In this document: in pieces, positions 15,191-28,400 of the stretch
Layout: the number at the start of each line of letters is the position of its first letter
Position numbering within the stretch: the first letter of the stretch is position 1
Assembly: GCA_963855995.1 (NCBI GenBank)
Contig: OY979717.1
Coordinates: 2,601,179-2,665,178 of the forward strand
Reading direction: 5' to 3'
Length of the DNA stretch: 64,000 bases
Origin: Muricea muricata
Lineage: Eukaryota; Cnidaria; Anthozoa; Malacalcyonacea; Plexauridae
Program-made: the position numbers and the translations under genes
The notes under the pieces: generated by a model
Databases searched by the model: none
What the model was told of the DNA's origin: nothing
The model's input: the letters and a program-made list of their open reading frames with translations, nothing else

Positions 15191-16530
15191 TTATGCGTAT
15201 TCGGCGTGTCGAATATAGTTTCGAATGTTTTCATCTGTCACTTGAAGAAATGAATCGAGGACCATCAATTCTGGATCCGGTGAATCTTGCCAAGCAATGT
15301 CGTTCTGTCGTATATAGTTTTTTGACTGTGAAAACAGCTCCTCGCAAGGCATCAAGTCGGGTGAATAGGGTGGCAAAAATATAAGCAGAGCTCCTGTAGC
15401 ATTTATCGCATCAACAACTTCTCGAGTGTGGTGAATAGCTGCATTATCTGCAAGAATCGTAGGAAAATTAAATATCAAGTAGAGTCTGTGTGGGACAGTA
15501 GGTAATTGTTGAAAAGTCTGCTGGAAAGATACTTTACCGAGAATAACAATTGAACGTGGATTATAGCCATTAAAAGGAAGCAAACATGGGGTCAGTACAT
15601 CATTAACAAAATCAAGGAAAGTTTCACCGTTGACATGCCCTTTATACAATCCGACATCTAACAAGCCTTCGTTATAACTTATTACGGGAATCGCGGTTAT
15701 ACGTGGTCCCCAAGGAGAATAACGTCTTTTGACTTTCGCTCGTTGTCCTTTCAAGCTGTACCCATGCGATCTTAAAATTCTCTTATCCTGCAAAACATAT
15801 GAAATGAGTGAACGAATGTCATTTGTTGCTCGATCGACTCTTACATCACTAACTTAAATGTAGTACACGTTTAGAAAGGTAAAATTACTTACAACAGCAA
15901 TTACGGTAACACTGAGTATTTCAATCGTTTCATGCATACGCATGCCAATAACTTACATATCCTCTCTCGTCCAAAAAAACGAACATATCTTGTGAGAAAA
16001 ATTCCGTTGCCGCTCTAAATTCAACCCTTGCATCATCACATCTTTGACGAGCAATTTTACCAAGCTAAATATGTTAGATTCCCATTAATTCACATCTAGT
16101 ACATCTATACACGATATCTTAATAATAATTCAACATATGAATGGAACATGAACGTTGCTGTAAAATACCAACCTTCTTTCGCGTAATGCTGTTGCGTTTC
16201 AAATAGTAAAAAAGCGTTGAACACGCATATTCTGAGCCTGTTTCTTCATACACCTCGTGCAGTACTTCGGAGAGTGTTTTCTCTGGGTGTTGTAGCAAAA
16301 CCTCCAGGATAACGAGCTCCTCGCGCGGGTGCATCGCTATGCAAGTATCCATATGGCCTGCCGATTACAGCCGTGTCTACATGACCTAGCATGCGAAACT
16401 TTCGAACATACCGAGAAATTGTTTTCGTTGATATTTGCAATAAAAGGCTTACTTCGTCGATTTCAAAGCCCAAGATTTCGGTCAACCAAATTGCTCTCCA
16501 TCGTAGGTCTTGGCTATACGCACGCGCCAT
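15191..16530 (-). CDS. DD34E transposase, right copy, same frameshift
   Basis: Reverse-complement twin of the left transposase. By mirror coordinates its exons are 16173-16530, 15957-16064, 15538-15787 and 15191-15447. It begins MARAYSQDL (left copy MPRAYSQDL). It keeps the first Asp (FLDERGY), the second Asp (DNAAIHH) and the Glu in CEELF (left copy CEKLF). The +1 frame change between GRPYG and MHPREEL is at the equivalent place (~16339-16348), so it predates the duplication or is functional. No other lesion was seen. Confidence 0.8.
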
Positions 16531-17325
16531 ACTGATATTTCCTTCACTCCTTGTCTTGCAATAGTTAATTTATGCAAAAAGGGCCCTGCGTTCCCAACAT
16601 GCATTGCACGCTCATAGTTTTATGTTTGACGTTTTGTCTTTCCAAAAGACAACCTTTTTTGAAATAGCTGTATGCAATGGCATTCAACATTCATATTCCT
16701 ATACGTTTAGATTTACGCAAGAGACAATTTCATATTTTTGTTTGTTAAACATTTAGTTTAACATGCAATTTGTCCATTTTCTGTCACCAAAACAAACCAT
16801 TATATCTACAATCATGGAATAATTAGTTTGGGACAAACTATTGTAGAACATAGTTGTTCTATACTAAGTAAAAATTAAGGTCAAAAATTAAAAATATCGC
16901 TATATTTTCTCCCCTCCCCTTCCCCCACCTGCCAATGTTGCCTCTGGAACGACATCACATACACAAATGTATCTATATTGTTTTCAGGCCAAAAAAACTG
17001 TACATGACCAACATTGGTCGGTGGGGCAAGGGGGACGGGAAAGGGTAAAATTTAAATCAATGCGTGATCAGAGTTTGTTGGTGAACCACATATTTTTTTA
17101 TTTTTAATCCAATCACGCGCATAGATCTCCGTGACTGTCCTAAGGAATTATTCCATGATTGTAGCTCACTTTTTTTGTAAATAGCCCAACCCAACTTACC
17201 TTGCCAGTCCAGCAGAATAAGCCCTTTGATGTAATAATACCAATAACATTATCATTTAATATTAATCACATGGATCAAACAAAATGGATCTAACACTAAC
17301 ACTTGGTAATTTTCAATTGATTTGT

Positions 17326-17475
17326 ATAGGAAATTACACGGTTCGAGAAGTATTAATGAAAAATCGCACGCGTGTTTGGCGAAATGTTTATAATACTATT
17401 TCGGTATTATAAATATTTCGCCAAACACAAGTGAGATTTTTCATTAATACTTCGAGAACAAGTGTAATTTCCTAT
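17326..17475. repeat. 150-bp foldback element
   Basis: The ends read ATAGGAAATTACAC and GTGTAATTTCCTAT. The arms pair almost to the centre through GAAGTATTAATGAAAAATC and GTGTTTGGCGAAAT, with a short loop near 17395-17402. This is a typical small MITE with no coding content. Confidence 0.75.
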
Positions 17476-18880
17476 TAATATCATTTTACTACATATTTCA
17501 ATGCTGAACTTAACTGTTTTCGTGAATGAAGTGCTGTCAACGATATGTTTCACAAACTTTCGCAATAAATACTTTCAGGTTTGCCATTTTCTCTTCAAAG
17601 AAACCTTTTCTAACACAGTATTCATCCATCGAAAGTTTTTTAACCACTTTGTGAACATTTTTGTCAAAAAAACTGCTGATTTTTTGAACATTTCAAAATA
17701 AAAATACAAAAATGTTGACAAATTTTATCACAAAAACATTTTACTACATGACGTATAGCTCGTTTCCGTGCCGATTAATTTTTAATTTTTTAACCAATCA
17801 GAATCGAGTAAACTAAAAAAATGATATTATGTAAATTATTATTAAATGCAACGTCTTATAGACAGTGATAATGAAAACAAGAAAATTATTATACACATAA
17901 GATACTTTTCAGCTATAAGATCATTTCATGGTCACAATTCACTCGTTGCATGTCTTCTAAGCTGGATGACTAGCGATCAAATATAGTCTTCGTCTGTTGT
18001 TGTTCTGTATTGAAATGCCAGCCTCGTCAAAAACTGTGTTTACAGGGCAGTTCAAAATTATCAAGCTAATCAGTTTAAGTTGATTTAGATATATCCACTC
18101 ATACACAATATCTAATGATAAAAATATAACACGGAATTGTTTCAAAATTAATTTCTTCACTATTGTGGAAAAGCGTGCAACATGAACTTAGGCAATGTTG
18201 AGTAAAGTGTGGACATATACTTTGATTGGCGCAAAAAAAGTTTGTCATATCTGTCACATCTGAAAGTCTGTTTTTTAGCATTTATGCTAACTATAAGTTT
18301 ATGACGAAGCATGCAAAAAATAAGTGAATAAGCTGATTAAGTCTCTGTTAAGGAAGATTACTTAAGACTAAAGGTTCCTAAAGAAGACTAAAGCCGGTAA
18401 GACTAAAGGAAAAAGATGAAAATCTAAGCCTAACACCACCCATAACAATTAATACAAAAAAAAACATAGCCATAGGAGTCTACGTTCGCAAAAATCGATA
18501 CTGTACCCCCTACATCAGGAAGAGTAGCTATTAAGACTTGACCTGTGTTGAATTCTATACTCAAATAAATAGCTTTGGGATATAAGTTGGATACTGCAAG
18601 TCAGCAAGGATCAAACCTTGGGCCTACTTTATTTCTCTTGTGTATTAATAAATGACCAAGCTAATTGCCTTAAAACAACTACGACAACGATGGTGGGGAA
18701 TGACGCAAATCTGCTGCAAGTCACTGAGGAACTGAACTTTGACCAGATAAAGCGAAACTGAATGCAGACCTCGTGTTGACGAATGGCTAATTGCAAGTAA
18801 ACTTACAACAACAAAGCAGAATTTATGATACTAGTTAGCTAATCTTGAAGATAATCCACGAAGTTTATTAGTATAAAACA

Positions 18881-19627
18881 TTATATAATAACTACAGTAA
18901 AACACGCAATCTGATTGGTCAATACCCGTGCAGGATGAGACAATCCTGCACGGGAAATTTGAAAGTTGACATCGCTTCGCATTTTACGAGTTTCTTACGA
19001 GTTTAAAATTGCCGACAAAAACCATTTCAGCTCCTGAAATTAGCAGAGAATAAAGATAAAGTCAAATACTAAAGTACAAGGTACAGAAACTATAATCTTT
19101 TATGTTTTCAAACTTTTATAATGTCTTGTATACTCGCAATACGATTTTTGGCACTGGCATATTTTTGTTTCAGCTTATGCTGTAGCGATAAAAGTACAAC
19201 TGTTCGAATCAGCATACAATGGTGCCTATAAAGAACTAAATTTTCTTTGCCCACAATGCCTTCTTACACACGTACTGCACTTCAAATGCCGGTAATTTTT
19301 TAGGTCTCTGTTTACACAAAAATATAAAATTGCAAAATGTAACTAGTATACCCTCACTTTTGGCCGTTAATAACACCGGTTTTTTACAACATCTACGCTT
19401 CGGTTTAGTACCAATCTATGTCCCTGTTAAAGTACTATATTTTTACCGAGTTTTAGTGCAAAAGAACACAAAACAAAAAAGTTATGCGAAAAGTTTTAAA
19501 ATTGTTTAAATTTTAGCGTACGGTCGAATGCCGACAAAGCTAAAGTAGACGATTCTTGGTAGAATTGCGTACTTCATCAATGGTTCAAAAAGTGTTAACC
19601 GTTGTTTTATTGTAGTTATTATATAAA
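18881..19627. mobile_element. Non-autonomous element with ~23-bp inverted ends
   Basis: The left end TATATAATAACTACAGTAAA (from 18882) is matched in reverse complement at ~19603-19626 with one or two changes. Just inside the left end is a subterminal hairpin, CCCGTGCAGGAT / ATCCTGCACGGG (18926-18956). No open frame of note. Confidence 0.55.
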
Positions 19628-19641
19628 ACAATTACTAAATA

Positions 19642-19760
19642 GTTTTCCGTGCAGGATAGCGTGATCCATGCACTTGGGATGTTGCTCGATTTTCGGAAAG
19701 CGTAATCGAAAATCTCGCAACATCCCGCGTGCATGGATCACGCTATCCTGCACGGAAAAC
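19642..19760. repeat. 119-bp palindrome (near-perfect hairpin)
   Basis: The outer arms GTTTTCCGTGCAGGATAGCG and CGCTATCCTGCACGGAAAAC pair exactly. The inner arms continue through GATCCATGCAC and GGGATGTTGC. The centre near 19699-19706 forms a short loop. The CGTGCAGGAT motif also occurs in the hairpin at 18926-18956. Confidence 0.8.
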
Positions 19761-19946
19761 GATTCAGTAATCCTTTAATATTAAGCGTACAACTAAATAT
19801 CCTAAAGTGAGGAATGCGTATAAGGTTCTTAATGTCGGAAAGCAACTTGAATATGGCACTGCTGATAGAGTAAAATGATTTGCTCTCCAGCATGTACTCT
19901 TGTAACATGTTCTCAACAATCTGAAATGATTGGCTGGGACCGTCAG

Positions 19947-20368
19947 GGCCTTTTTTAAGAAATTGCCCGTGGGGGGGCCGGTGTACATACGGGACCTTTT
20001 GGTTATGACTGAAGGGACCAGAAAATTGTGGGATATGCTGACATAGTTTCTATATTTATTATTGAATGAAAAATATTTTTAAAATGTTACGATCAGTTAT
20101 TATTAGTTAACATTTTCGCTCATCAACGCACTGTTTTTTTGTGTAATATATCGTTAACAGCGAGGAGCTGACAACATTAAGCAGAAATTTAAATGTCAGA
20201 AATGTCCCCACCCACTGCCAAGAGCAGTACATACATTTTTATTTCATGCTACGTGCTAAAGTAACAACATGACAACTTAGTGGGGGGGGGGGCAAAATCC
20301 ATCAGTGGGGGGCCAAAGGAGGGGGTGGGGGGTCCTTGCCCCCCCCGTATATAGTTAAAAAAGGCCCT
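19947..20368. mobile_element. MITE-like element with GGGCCTTTTTTAA ends
   Basis: The left end reads AGGGCCTTTTTTAAGAAATT followed by a G run. The right end reads CCCCCCCCGTATATAGTTAA, then AAAAAGGCCCT, its rough reverse complement. The interior has several G runs of 6-11. A GGGACC lies in both flanks, but the target duplication is not certain. Confidence 0.5.
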
Positions 20369-21121
20369 AGGGACCATTCTCAATAAACTTTCAAACTTAC
20401 AAGAAAGAGCAGTACGTGTAATATCCTGAGCGAAATTATGTTTGGTTTTGCCCAAATATTTAAAGATAACTGGAGATTGCTCCTGTTTATCTTCAATAGT
20501 TATTCACTACTGAAAACAATAATGTCAGCTATTGGCTCAGGACCAGTACAGTTCCAAACAAGATTTACCTAAGCCAAAAATAGATATCTTAAAGAAGATT
20601 TCCTGTGTACCAACAGCTCAAGGGTGACTGAGTTATCAAGTAACATAACCGTGAATATCTATGGAATATTCTTGCCAGCAATTAAGCAGTGAATTAATTT
20701 AATCCTATATATTTGTACTATTGTATCTTGCACAGCAAAAAAAGTCGAGCCTGCAGTAGAACAGGATTAAACAGCAATGATTTGCTACATTTATATTGAC
20801 TAGCATCTTAATAAATTTTGGTCAGCAGTTTACTTACTACATTTCATTACAAAACACAGGTGAGCTAACTAAAACATTATACCTCTACGTCCCCTACACA
20901 CGTTCAGTGCCATCCCTCCAGCTCTCATTTCGAATGTTGTATGCAGACGAATTTTTTCGCGCGACGCGAATATAAAACTTCGCTAACACGATTGGTTAAA
21001 GAGAAAAAGTGAACTTTGCGTCGTGTGGACCAAATTGTCTGGCAGAGAATCGCCGCGTCATTTCTACCTGCATGGTTGCTGCGGCATTGTATCGTTTTAC
21101 CGTCTTGTAAACTGGTTGTTG

Positions 21122-21690
21122 TAAAATGTGAAATAATCAAGTTTAACGTAAAATCTTTAATATTGCAAAGAAGGCAGGTAGACGTAGACCTAAAATATCC
21201 ACATGGTGGTATTATCTTGCCCGTTTATGGCGATCAATTTTGAAATAATTGTTTTTCTGCCAGAGCTGCCCCCTCACGTCGGTGTCTAAAACGGTTTCTT
21301 TCAAGACTTTCGAATGTACCTACAACCTTCACTTTTTTAACCAGCAGCTATCTAATATAAACCCCCTCAAAAAAGTTAAACGCAAACTCGGGCCTAGGGC
21401 CCTCGTCTGGGAGTGTATACATTCCAATGAACACATGTGGTCATTGTGTATCTCATCATCATTATATTTTCCCGGCGTACCACTACAATACTCTGCATGA
21501 TTTCGTATCTTGAATCTGACGGCAATTCTCTTGTTTGTTGTAAATGTGAAATGACCATGAACGTTCAAGGTAAAGTCTCTGTATAGTATTGCAAACGCCA
21601 GGGTAGACGTAAATCCAAAACATCCATGTCGGGCACATCCTGTTATTATCTTGCGTTTATGGCGCTCAATTTTGAAATTGTCTCCTCTGC
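21122..21690. repeat. Degenerate direct repeat (two ~150-bp units)
   Basis: Unit 1 (21122-21272) and unit 2 (21540-21690) share, in order, AATGTGAAAT, a GTAGACGTA block, a CATCCATG/ATCCACATG block, TATTATCTTGC, and TTTATGGCG followed by CTCAATTTTGAAAT or ATCAATTTTGAAAT. They lie in the same orientation ~420 bp apart. The origin is unknown. Confidence 0.45.
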
Positions 21691-22455
21691 AAGTCACGTC
21701 TTTATGTCACATATTCAGGCTTTCTGCAGTTTGTATTACTAAGTGTTTAATCTGTAAATGCTTCGGCTGAAACAGTTTTTCTTTTTAGTTATTCACAAGG
21801 CTCTCTGAAGCTTTATTTAAATTTTATGAAAACATTATGAACTGTTAATGCATAAGATGGAATTGATAGTCTGGAAGATCGCAATATAATCAGAAAAAAT
21901 AGCAAGTGCTTTGCACGTACAATTTGTCATGCTGACATGAACTTAGCCATTTAAGGATGCTCCTTTCAAGCCCAAATTCAAGAAGGTCATGTAACAGTTC
22001 AGCCTCGATCACTTGTTTGTGGTTTGTAAAACACCTGTAGTACACAATGCAAGTCTAAGTAAAGCATGTCAACTTTGCTTTCTAAACTCACTGTCTATAC
22101 GTCGAAAACCTTCCTCAAACCTCAACAAGATTTCCTGACATAAAACATTTTACAACGATTTACTTTTTGTTACAAACGACACAGCGTTTGTTCATACTGC
22201 TATATAATTCTAACTAGTTTCTCACAACGAATTTGTTAACTATAAATTGTCATAATATTAATTTCTGGCAATATCCATATAAAAAGCCCTAAAGATACTA
22301 AGTAAAGTTATCGTGATACGAATATTTGGGACGAAAATTCCCGTAAATTCAAGATATCTCCTCATTGTGTGGTGCTAAAAGACAACATTTGAAAAGTTGC
22401 AATGCTCATATACGTAGAGCTTTCGTTACACAATTTACGCATTATACGTCCACAC

Positions 22456-25400
22456 TCACATACAACAAGCTTCCAACGCTTCTGCGACCGGCAGATATCC
22501 AGGGAAGGATTCCAATACAGAAACAAATACTTCTGCGGCCTTTTCCATGTTCCCGGTTAATTGGTGTGCGTATCCTACTACAGACAAAACCAGAAGATAC
22601 GTTGGAAGAGACTGAAAACGAGTAATATAATTTTCCAATTGGCACGCAACTTCTTGGGCTTTTACCATTTTATTGCATTTAACATCAACTAAAACTAACT
22701 CGTAAAAAGCTTGAACTTTCAGTGGGATAGTAATTCCACCACGAGCTTCAATTTCACGACGAAGATGAACCTCTACCAATGGCTTGTCCACGTTAGAGAA
22801 GGAAATAAAATTCTCATCATCCGCTCTTTGAATAACACTTTCCAAATGTTGAACAGCTTCATCATAACGTTTCAATTTGGACAAAAGCGATGCATACGAA
22901 CATTCTGCAAATGCTGTCAATCTAGTCGTCTTGCAAAGCAGTTCTTGAAACAAATTAAGGGCATGTTGCATCAGTCTTTGCCGTGAATGCTGGTTTATTA
23001 TATCAACCGTCAACGCTTTTGACTGATACAGCTCGGCCAAGGTTGGTGCAATGTTTTGATCACAGGCGAAATCTTTGTCTAGGTCAAGACATCGTTCATA
23101 ACACTCAATTGCACCATCAAGATTCCCTCTTTTGCACAGCATTCCTCCCAATGAACGGAACACGTAAAACTGATTAGCAAAAGCATATCTTTGAAGGATT
23201 TCGCATTGAGCATTAAAAGGCTTTTCCAGAAATCCCTCTTTTGTTTGAAGCATTCCAAGAAATAGTTTGAAGAAGGAATGCGATTCATTTCCTCGATTCG
23301 TTTCCACTAACTCATTTCCAGCTGAGCAAAGGCATGAAATTTTGATTTCGATCAAGTCAGGTGATTCCGTCTCTGTCGGACAATATTTCAGTGCCAAGGT
23401 AGATTCGCCAAGCATATGGTACAACTTAAAAAGATTTGTAGAACATAACGGAAAGTCACACTTCTCTAATTCCTTTTGATCTTCACCACTGACAAGAGAT
23501 AACAACTCGCGATGACAGCCTTTCTTAATATATGGCATACAGGAAGGACGTTTACCGATTAGTAATTCATGAACGACTGTGTTTTCTGTCAGGTTTTCAC
23601 AAGCAGCAACTGCTTCTTTTTTCATTCCCATTCCAACAAGCACTCTAACCATTGTGCTGTACAAAATATCTCCAACACTTAAGCACAGTTCGCCGTCAAC
23701 TTCGACGCTTTCTCGTACACCCGATCCATAAAACACACGTGAAAAGTAGCTACAAAACACAGACTTATCCAAAACTCGTTTGTCTAATTTGTTTATATGT
23801 TGAAGTACGGCTTCCGCCTCGGCAAAACGCATTTCTTTACATAAAAAATTTGCGTAGCTGATGTTCTTTTGAAGAGAAAACTGGTCAGCTAGACCGTTAT
23901 CCATTAGGTAATACTTCTCTGCAAGTTCTAGCTCTGTATTTCTGTCATGGCAAGAGTTCGATGAATTAATTTGATGAAGTTGGGCAAGGTACAACAACAT
24001 TCGGTTGCGATTGGTCGTTCGATCACTGTTAATGCAGCCAGATAAATCGCTTATTTCTAAACAAATTCCTGCCACGACAATTGCTTCATTTGTTAGCCCG
24101 AGGTTCATGTAAAGACGTGCCAGCGTTTTCAAAAACTCGTAGAAGTAGTTTAAGTTATTGCCATGCTCCAACCACGCTTCTTTACACATATCAAGGGCCT
24201 GTTCCAACGGGGAGTGACTTTCGTCATTACTATTTGATTTGAAAACATTGATAGCTTCCACCAATGGTAGAAATTCTTTATAGAATGAGAACATATCAGG
24301 AAGAGCACCTGAGAAAAACGCGAAGAGAGACTTATTCAGCCAAGTAGCAGAAAGTTCCATTTCACCACACATAACTACCGCTCGAGCAATCCATGAAAAT
24401 AGACGACGAGATATTTTTTGATATTCAAAGTTGTCGCCAGCTTTTGAATTTATAGAATCTGATTCAAATACCACAGCGATATTCATCAAAAATTCCTTTA
24501 TCTCTTTCAAAATTTTTTCTGCTTCTGCTTTTCTTGTTAACTTTAGGAGAATGGCCGCCAGCAGCAATTGCACTTCGCACTTTAAGGCAAAAAATTCCCC
24601 ACATCCTGAGCTTCCAAGTTCTTGCATTAATTCACTGGCGGTCCTTGTCCCATCAATGCTTTGGCACAAGGAGAAAGCTTGTTCACACAGAGAGGAAGCT
24701 TGGGAAAGCATATCATGTTTATTTGCAAGGGTTTCAGACAGAATATTCAAGCATTTTGCACCATAGAAAAAGCACTCGGTTGCTTGCATTCGCGTACCTT
24801 CTCTCTGATCATGATCAGACACCAGTTGTATCCCTCGTTGACACGTCAGCCACGCAGCTGCCACATTTTGACAAAGAATCTCGCTCTTTACTAAGCCAAT
24901 TAACACTTCTAAATACTCGCATAGGTCATCGTCGTTTTCTTCTTTCCTACTGGAGTGAAGGCCAACGGCCATAGTGAAATTAATGGCAGCAGTTCGGCTG
25001 TCGCCATTGGACAAATAACATTCCCCACGCAATTTAAGAATTTTGCTTTTTCTTCTCCAATATGATGACAGCTGAAAAGCGTAATCTAAAAATCTTATAG
25101 CACTGTCCGTATTATTGCGTTCCTTCTCTGTGATGGCGTCGCTGACTAACTTGCTAACACTATCAAAGGAACAATTTTCGTAAAAAGATAACATCTCCGA
25201 CTGCAAAGAAGCGTGAATTGTTGCAGCTTGTTTGATATTGCCTATCCTCGTGTTATACTCGATAGCTTCGTACTGAATAGGTATTATAGATAGCGTTGGT
25301 TCTATTTTTTTCAGATTTTGATCCAAAAAATTAGTTGTGGATTTTATCGATTCTGGACTGAGCAAAGTATCAGGAAACGATTCCAGTTTAACAGGAAATT

Positions 25401-28400
25401 TAATTTGAGATAGAGTTTCCGTCAAAACGTCTGTAGCTTCAAAATCTGTAGGTTTAATTTGTTCAAGCCTTGTACCAGTGAAACAAGGAATGGACGAGTT
25501 TGAATTCTCCAGACCACTGGTACAGTTTTCCGCAGATTTCGAATCTTCCTGTTCGTTATCATGCCCGTTGTCAGTGTCCTGTTGAATATTTCCGTCTTTC
25601 ATTAGCAGAGAATTACGTTCTGAAGATTGTAAGGATCTCTTTTCATTTTGGATCGTCGGAGAGCGTCTGAACCCTTTTTGGTCTATTGCCGGTTTAAAAC
25701 TGTCAAAGGCAAATGACATCGCAACAGATTCATAAATCTCTTTCTTACATGATGGCAGTGCGTTCGGGTTCATTCTTACTTTTAACAATACTTTTTTCAT
25801 GAGGTCACATGTTGATTTGCATGGAAGCTTTTTTCTTTCAATACTTTCTTGAAGTTCTCTTTCAACACTTTCTTGAAGCTCATTAAATAAATGACCCGCC
25901 ATCTCGTTCAAAGTCGCCGCTTTCTCTAGCTCGTCTAAAGCGTAAAACAATACTGCTAGAGAAGCAAAGCATCTGGCAGCTGCTGCTTTGGAGGCAACAT
26001 TTATTAACGCCTTGTCTTTCTGAGCAGATAAAAGGAATTCGTGTACTCGTTCGATGGAATCAATATCACCAGGAGTTACCAGGAAAAGAAAAGACAACAT
26101 CGTCAAATTACGACAGATATGTTCGTGAAAAGGACTTGATGAATGTAGCTTCATCTCCATTCTAATCAAAAGCTCCCCGTACTTTGTGGCGGCTTGCCTA
26201 TCTCCTGTCATGAAAGACGTGTCCGAAAGCTGTCCAAGTATCGTAGTGACCATCTCACTTGGTTCATTTGCTCCATACACCATTTCGCTAATATTTAGGG
26301 CTTCCAGCAAAAGTCGTATCTTCTCATTTAGATCCACCGACATGAATTTTAATGCTAACGATAAAAAGAGGGTAACAGTTGTAGAATCAACTTGTCCGGT
26401 TGCTACATGCTGCCGTAAGACTTCAGCTGCACGGTCATAGTGGAGTCGCTGTGCCTGCTGACGTTGTTCTAAGGGTATGTCAGTGCTGGGGTTGTTCGCC
26501 ATCTCCCCAAGCTTTACCTCCAAATTAAATTCCATGAATGGAAGTTTCTTTTGGATATTCGATTCCTCCTTGCACGATCTTAGGGCTTCATCAAAACACA
26601 GACGAGCAAGAGTAATATTAGAAAGATTCTCGCACAATTCTCCAATCTCGACCAAACAAGAACACTTTTTCTTACTTGCAGGCAACTTTTTGGTAAAATT
26701 GTAAGCTTCATCCAAAAGAACTCCTGCTTCAGCCTCCCTGCCATCATCTACCTTAATGGCTTCTGCAATGCCAATTAGACATTTAACGATATCCAAAATA
26801 CGTATGTCATCATACAAAATACTTTCTGCATTATTGGACTGTTTTCCCTTTTCAGAAATTGCCTGAAGTTGTTCGCCTTGTTTTTCTGCTGTGAGATAAG
26901 TACTTCGTTCAATTACGGCTTTCAGCGCTTGTTTATAATAATTCTCAGAATCTAGCACCTGACTCTGTTCTGCACAAAGCTTACCAAGATTCATCATACA
27001 AAATGCTCTTTGTTTTACTTGACTCTGCGAAGTGAGTTTTTGAATTTGCTCCTTCAACATTATGATTGCTTCGTTTTTTTTCTTAATTTCAGCCAAGGTC
27101 ATAGCGAGCTGGCATGTCATTGTCACTCTGGCATTTTCTCCAACAATACTTTCTAGACAGGCTTTCCCATCCATAGCAGCCTTCCAAGCTTGCTTGGAGC
27201 TGTTTTGTGCATGCCGTGCAATGGCTAATTGGTAGTATAAGGCGCAGTCCAAAACTAATTCCGCATCATATCTATTGACTGTGGTTACCTGTAAACCTTT
27301 TTCGAGGTAGCTTGCGATTTCCTCCACAGAAGATGCCATTGCGACGCCTAACAACGCCAGCTGTAAATAAGCGTGCTTAATCATTGAGGTAGCGATAGGT
27401 CCACCAAATGATTCAAATAGTTGCACCAACGATTCGAAGTAAAATTTGCTCTCTGTATACATAAACAAGTGCCATGAGGTCATTCCAAGGAAATTTAAAG
27501 ATGTCATCATATTAACTTGCGGTCTACTCCCGTAAAGAAGGTTTGCCATACTTAGTGCTCTTTGAAAACACCGGTAAGCTTTGTCAATCTTACCTTGAAT
27601 GAAGAAGAACTCTCCCAGCTTATTTAACCATACCAGACTTTTAGTGCTCACACCTTCTTCGTCAATCAACGAAGTCAGTTCAGAAGTTACAGCGTCAACT
27701 TGGTGTTGTTGAACAAAACTGTCAAAATAATGTTTCATGTAAAAAATCATGAACGCAAATTTCATCATAAGCACCTCTTTTCTGAGTTTGCGTTTCCTTT
27801 CTTCTACCGCCAGACATTGAGAGAGAATCTTTTCTGCCAATACAAAATACTTGTGACAATCATAATGCAAAGAAGCAAAGAGCAACACTTCAAGCAATTG
27901 CCGACACTCCTCCATGTCGAAAAGATTGACAAACGACGTCGTGGTTTCTACCTTTGCTTGACTAACATTTTGTCGACGTTGAATAGAACTTTGGTGGCCA
28001 ATTTTCCTTAATAAACAATCCAAGACTTGTCGATTCTTATCCCTCTCTTCAGTGTTCTTTGTTATGAGAAGTGTAATTCTTATGTGGCGAATTTGAATGC
28101 TTAGCTTGTCTGGATTCTGTCGTGCAGCTCGCTCGTAACACTTAAGAGCTGCGTTGTAATCTAGCAAGCGACAATACACCTGCCCCATTGTCACATCAGA
28201 GTCGTCAAAGAATGAATAATCTTTAAGTGACGGAGGCGTGTTTCCTTTAAATTGTTGTAACTCTTCATACAAAGGAATAGCAATGAAGAAAAAGTGAAAC
28301 AGCTCTTTGTCATTCGACATATTGTAAACAAAAGGCAATTTCGCTGTTCCATTTTCAGAAATTGCTGGGATTTGTTCGCCCTGTTTTCCTGCTTTTATAT

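Larger units (their letters stand above)
10717..16671. mobile_element. Inverted dimer of a two-gene Tc1/mariner-like transposon
   Basis: The left arm (10717-13596) and right arm (13759-16671) are near-identical reverse complements separated by a 162-bp unpaired loop. Both outer ends read ACAGCTATTTCAAAAAA followed by GGTTGTCTTTTGG. TA follows the right end; the left flank is TACA, so a TA duplication is plausible but not clean. Positions in the two transposase genes add up to a constant (27389), which means no net indel across ~1.3 kb. Each arm carries a transposase reading inward and an accessory gene reading outward, so each arm's genes converge. The left arm lacks ~44 bp near the loop that the right arm keeps (around 13799-13842). 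An assembly-generated inverted duplication is the main alternative, but the visible substitutions show two distinct copies. Confidence 0.85.
16672..22455. other. Intergenic region between the transposon dimer and the TPR gene
   Basis: No coding exon is supported. The region holds a foldback at 17326-17475, a 750-bp element at 18881-19627, a long palindrome at 19642-19760, a G-rich element at 19947-20368, and a degenerate direct repeat at 21122-21272 and 21540-21690. The rest is AT-rich and not recognised. Confidence 0.5.

Noticed and set aside
24534..24974. 146-codon open frame on the plus strand
   Set aside because: It lies antisense inside the giant TPR exon; no domain and no splice context. 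Taken as a shadow.
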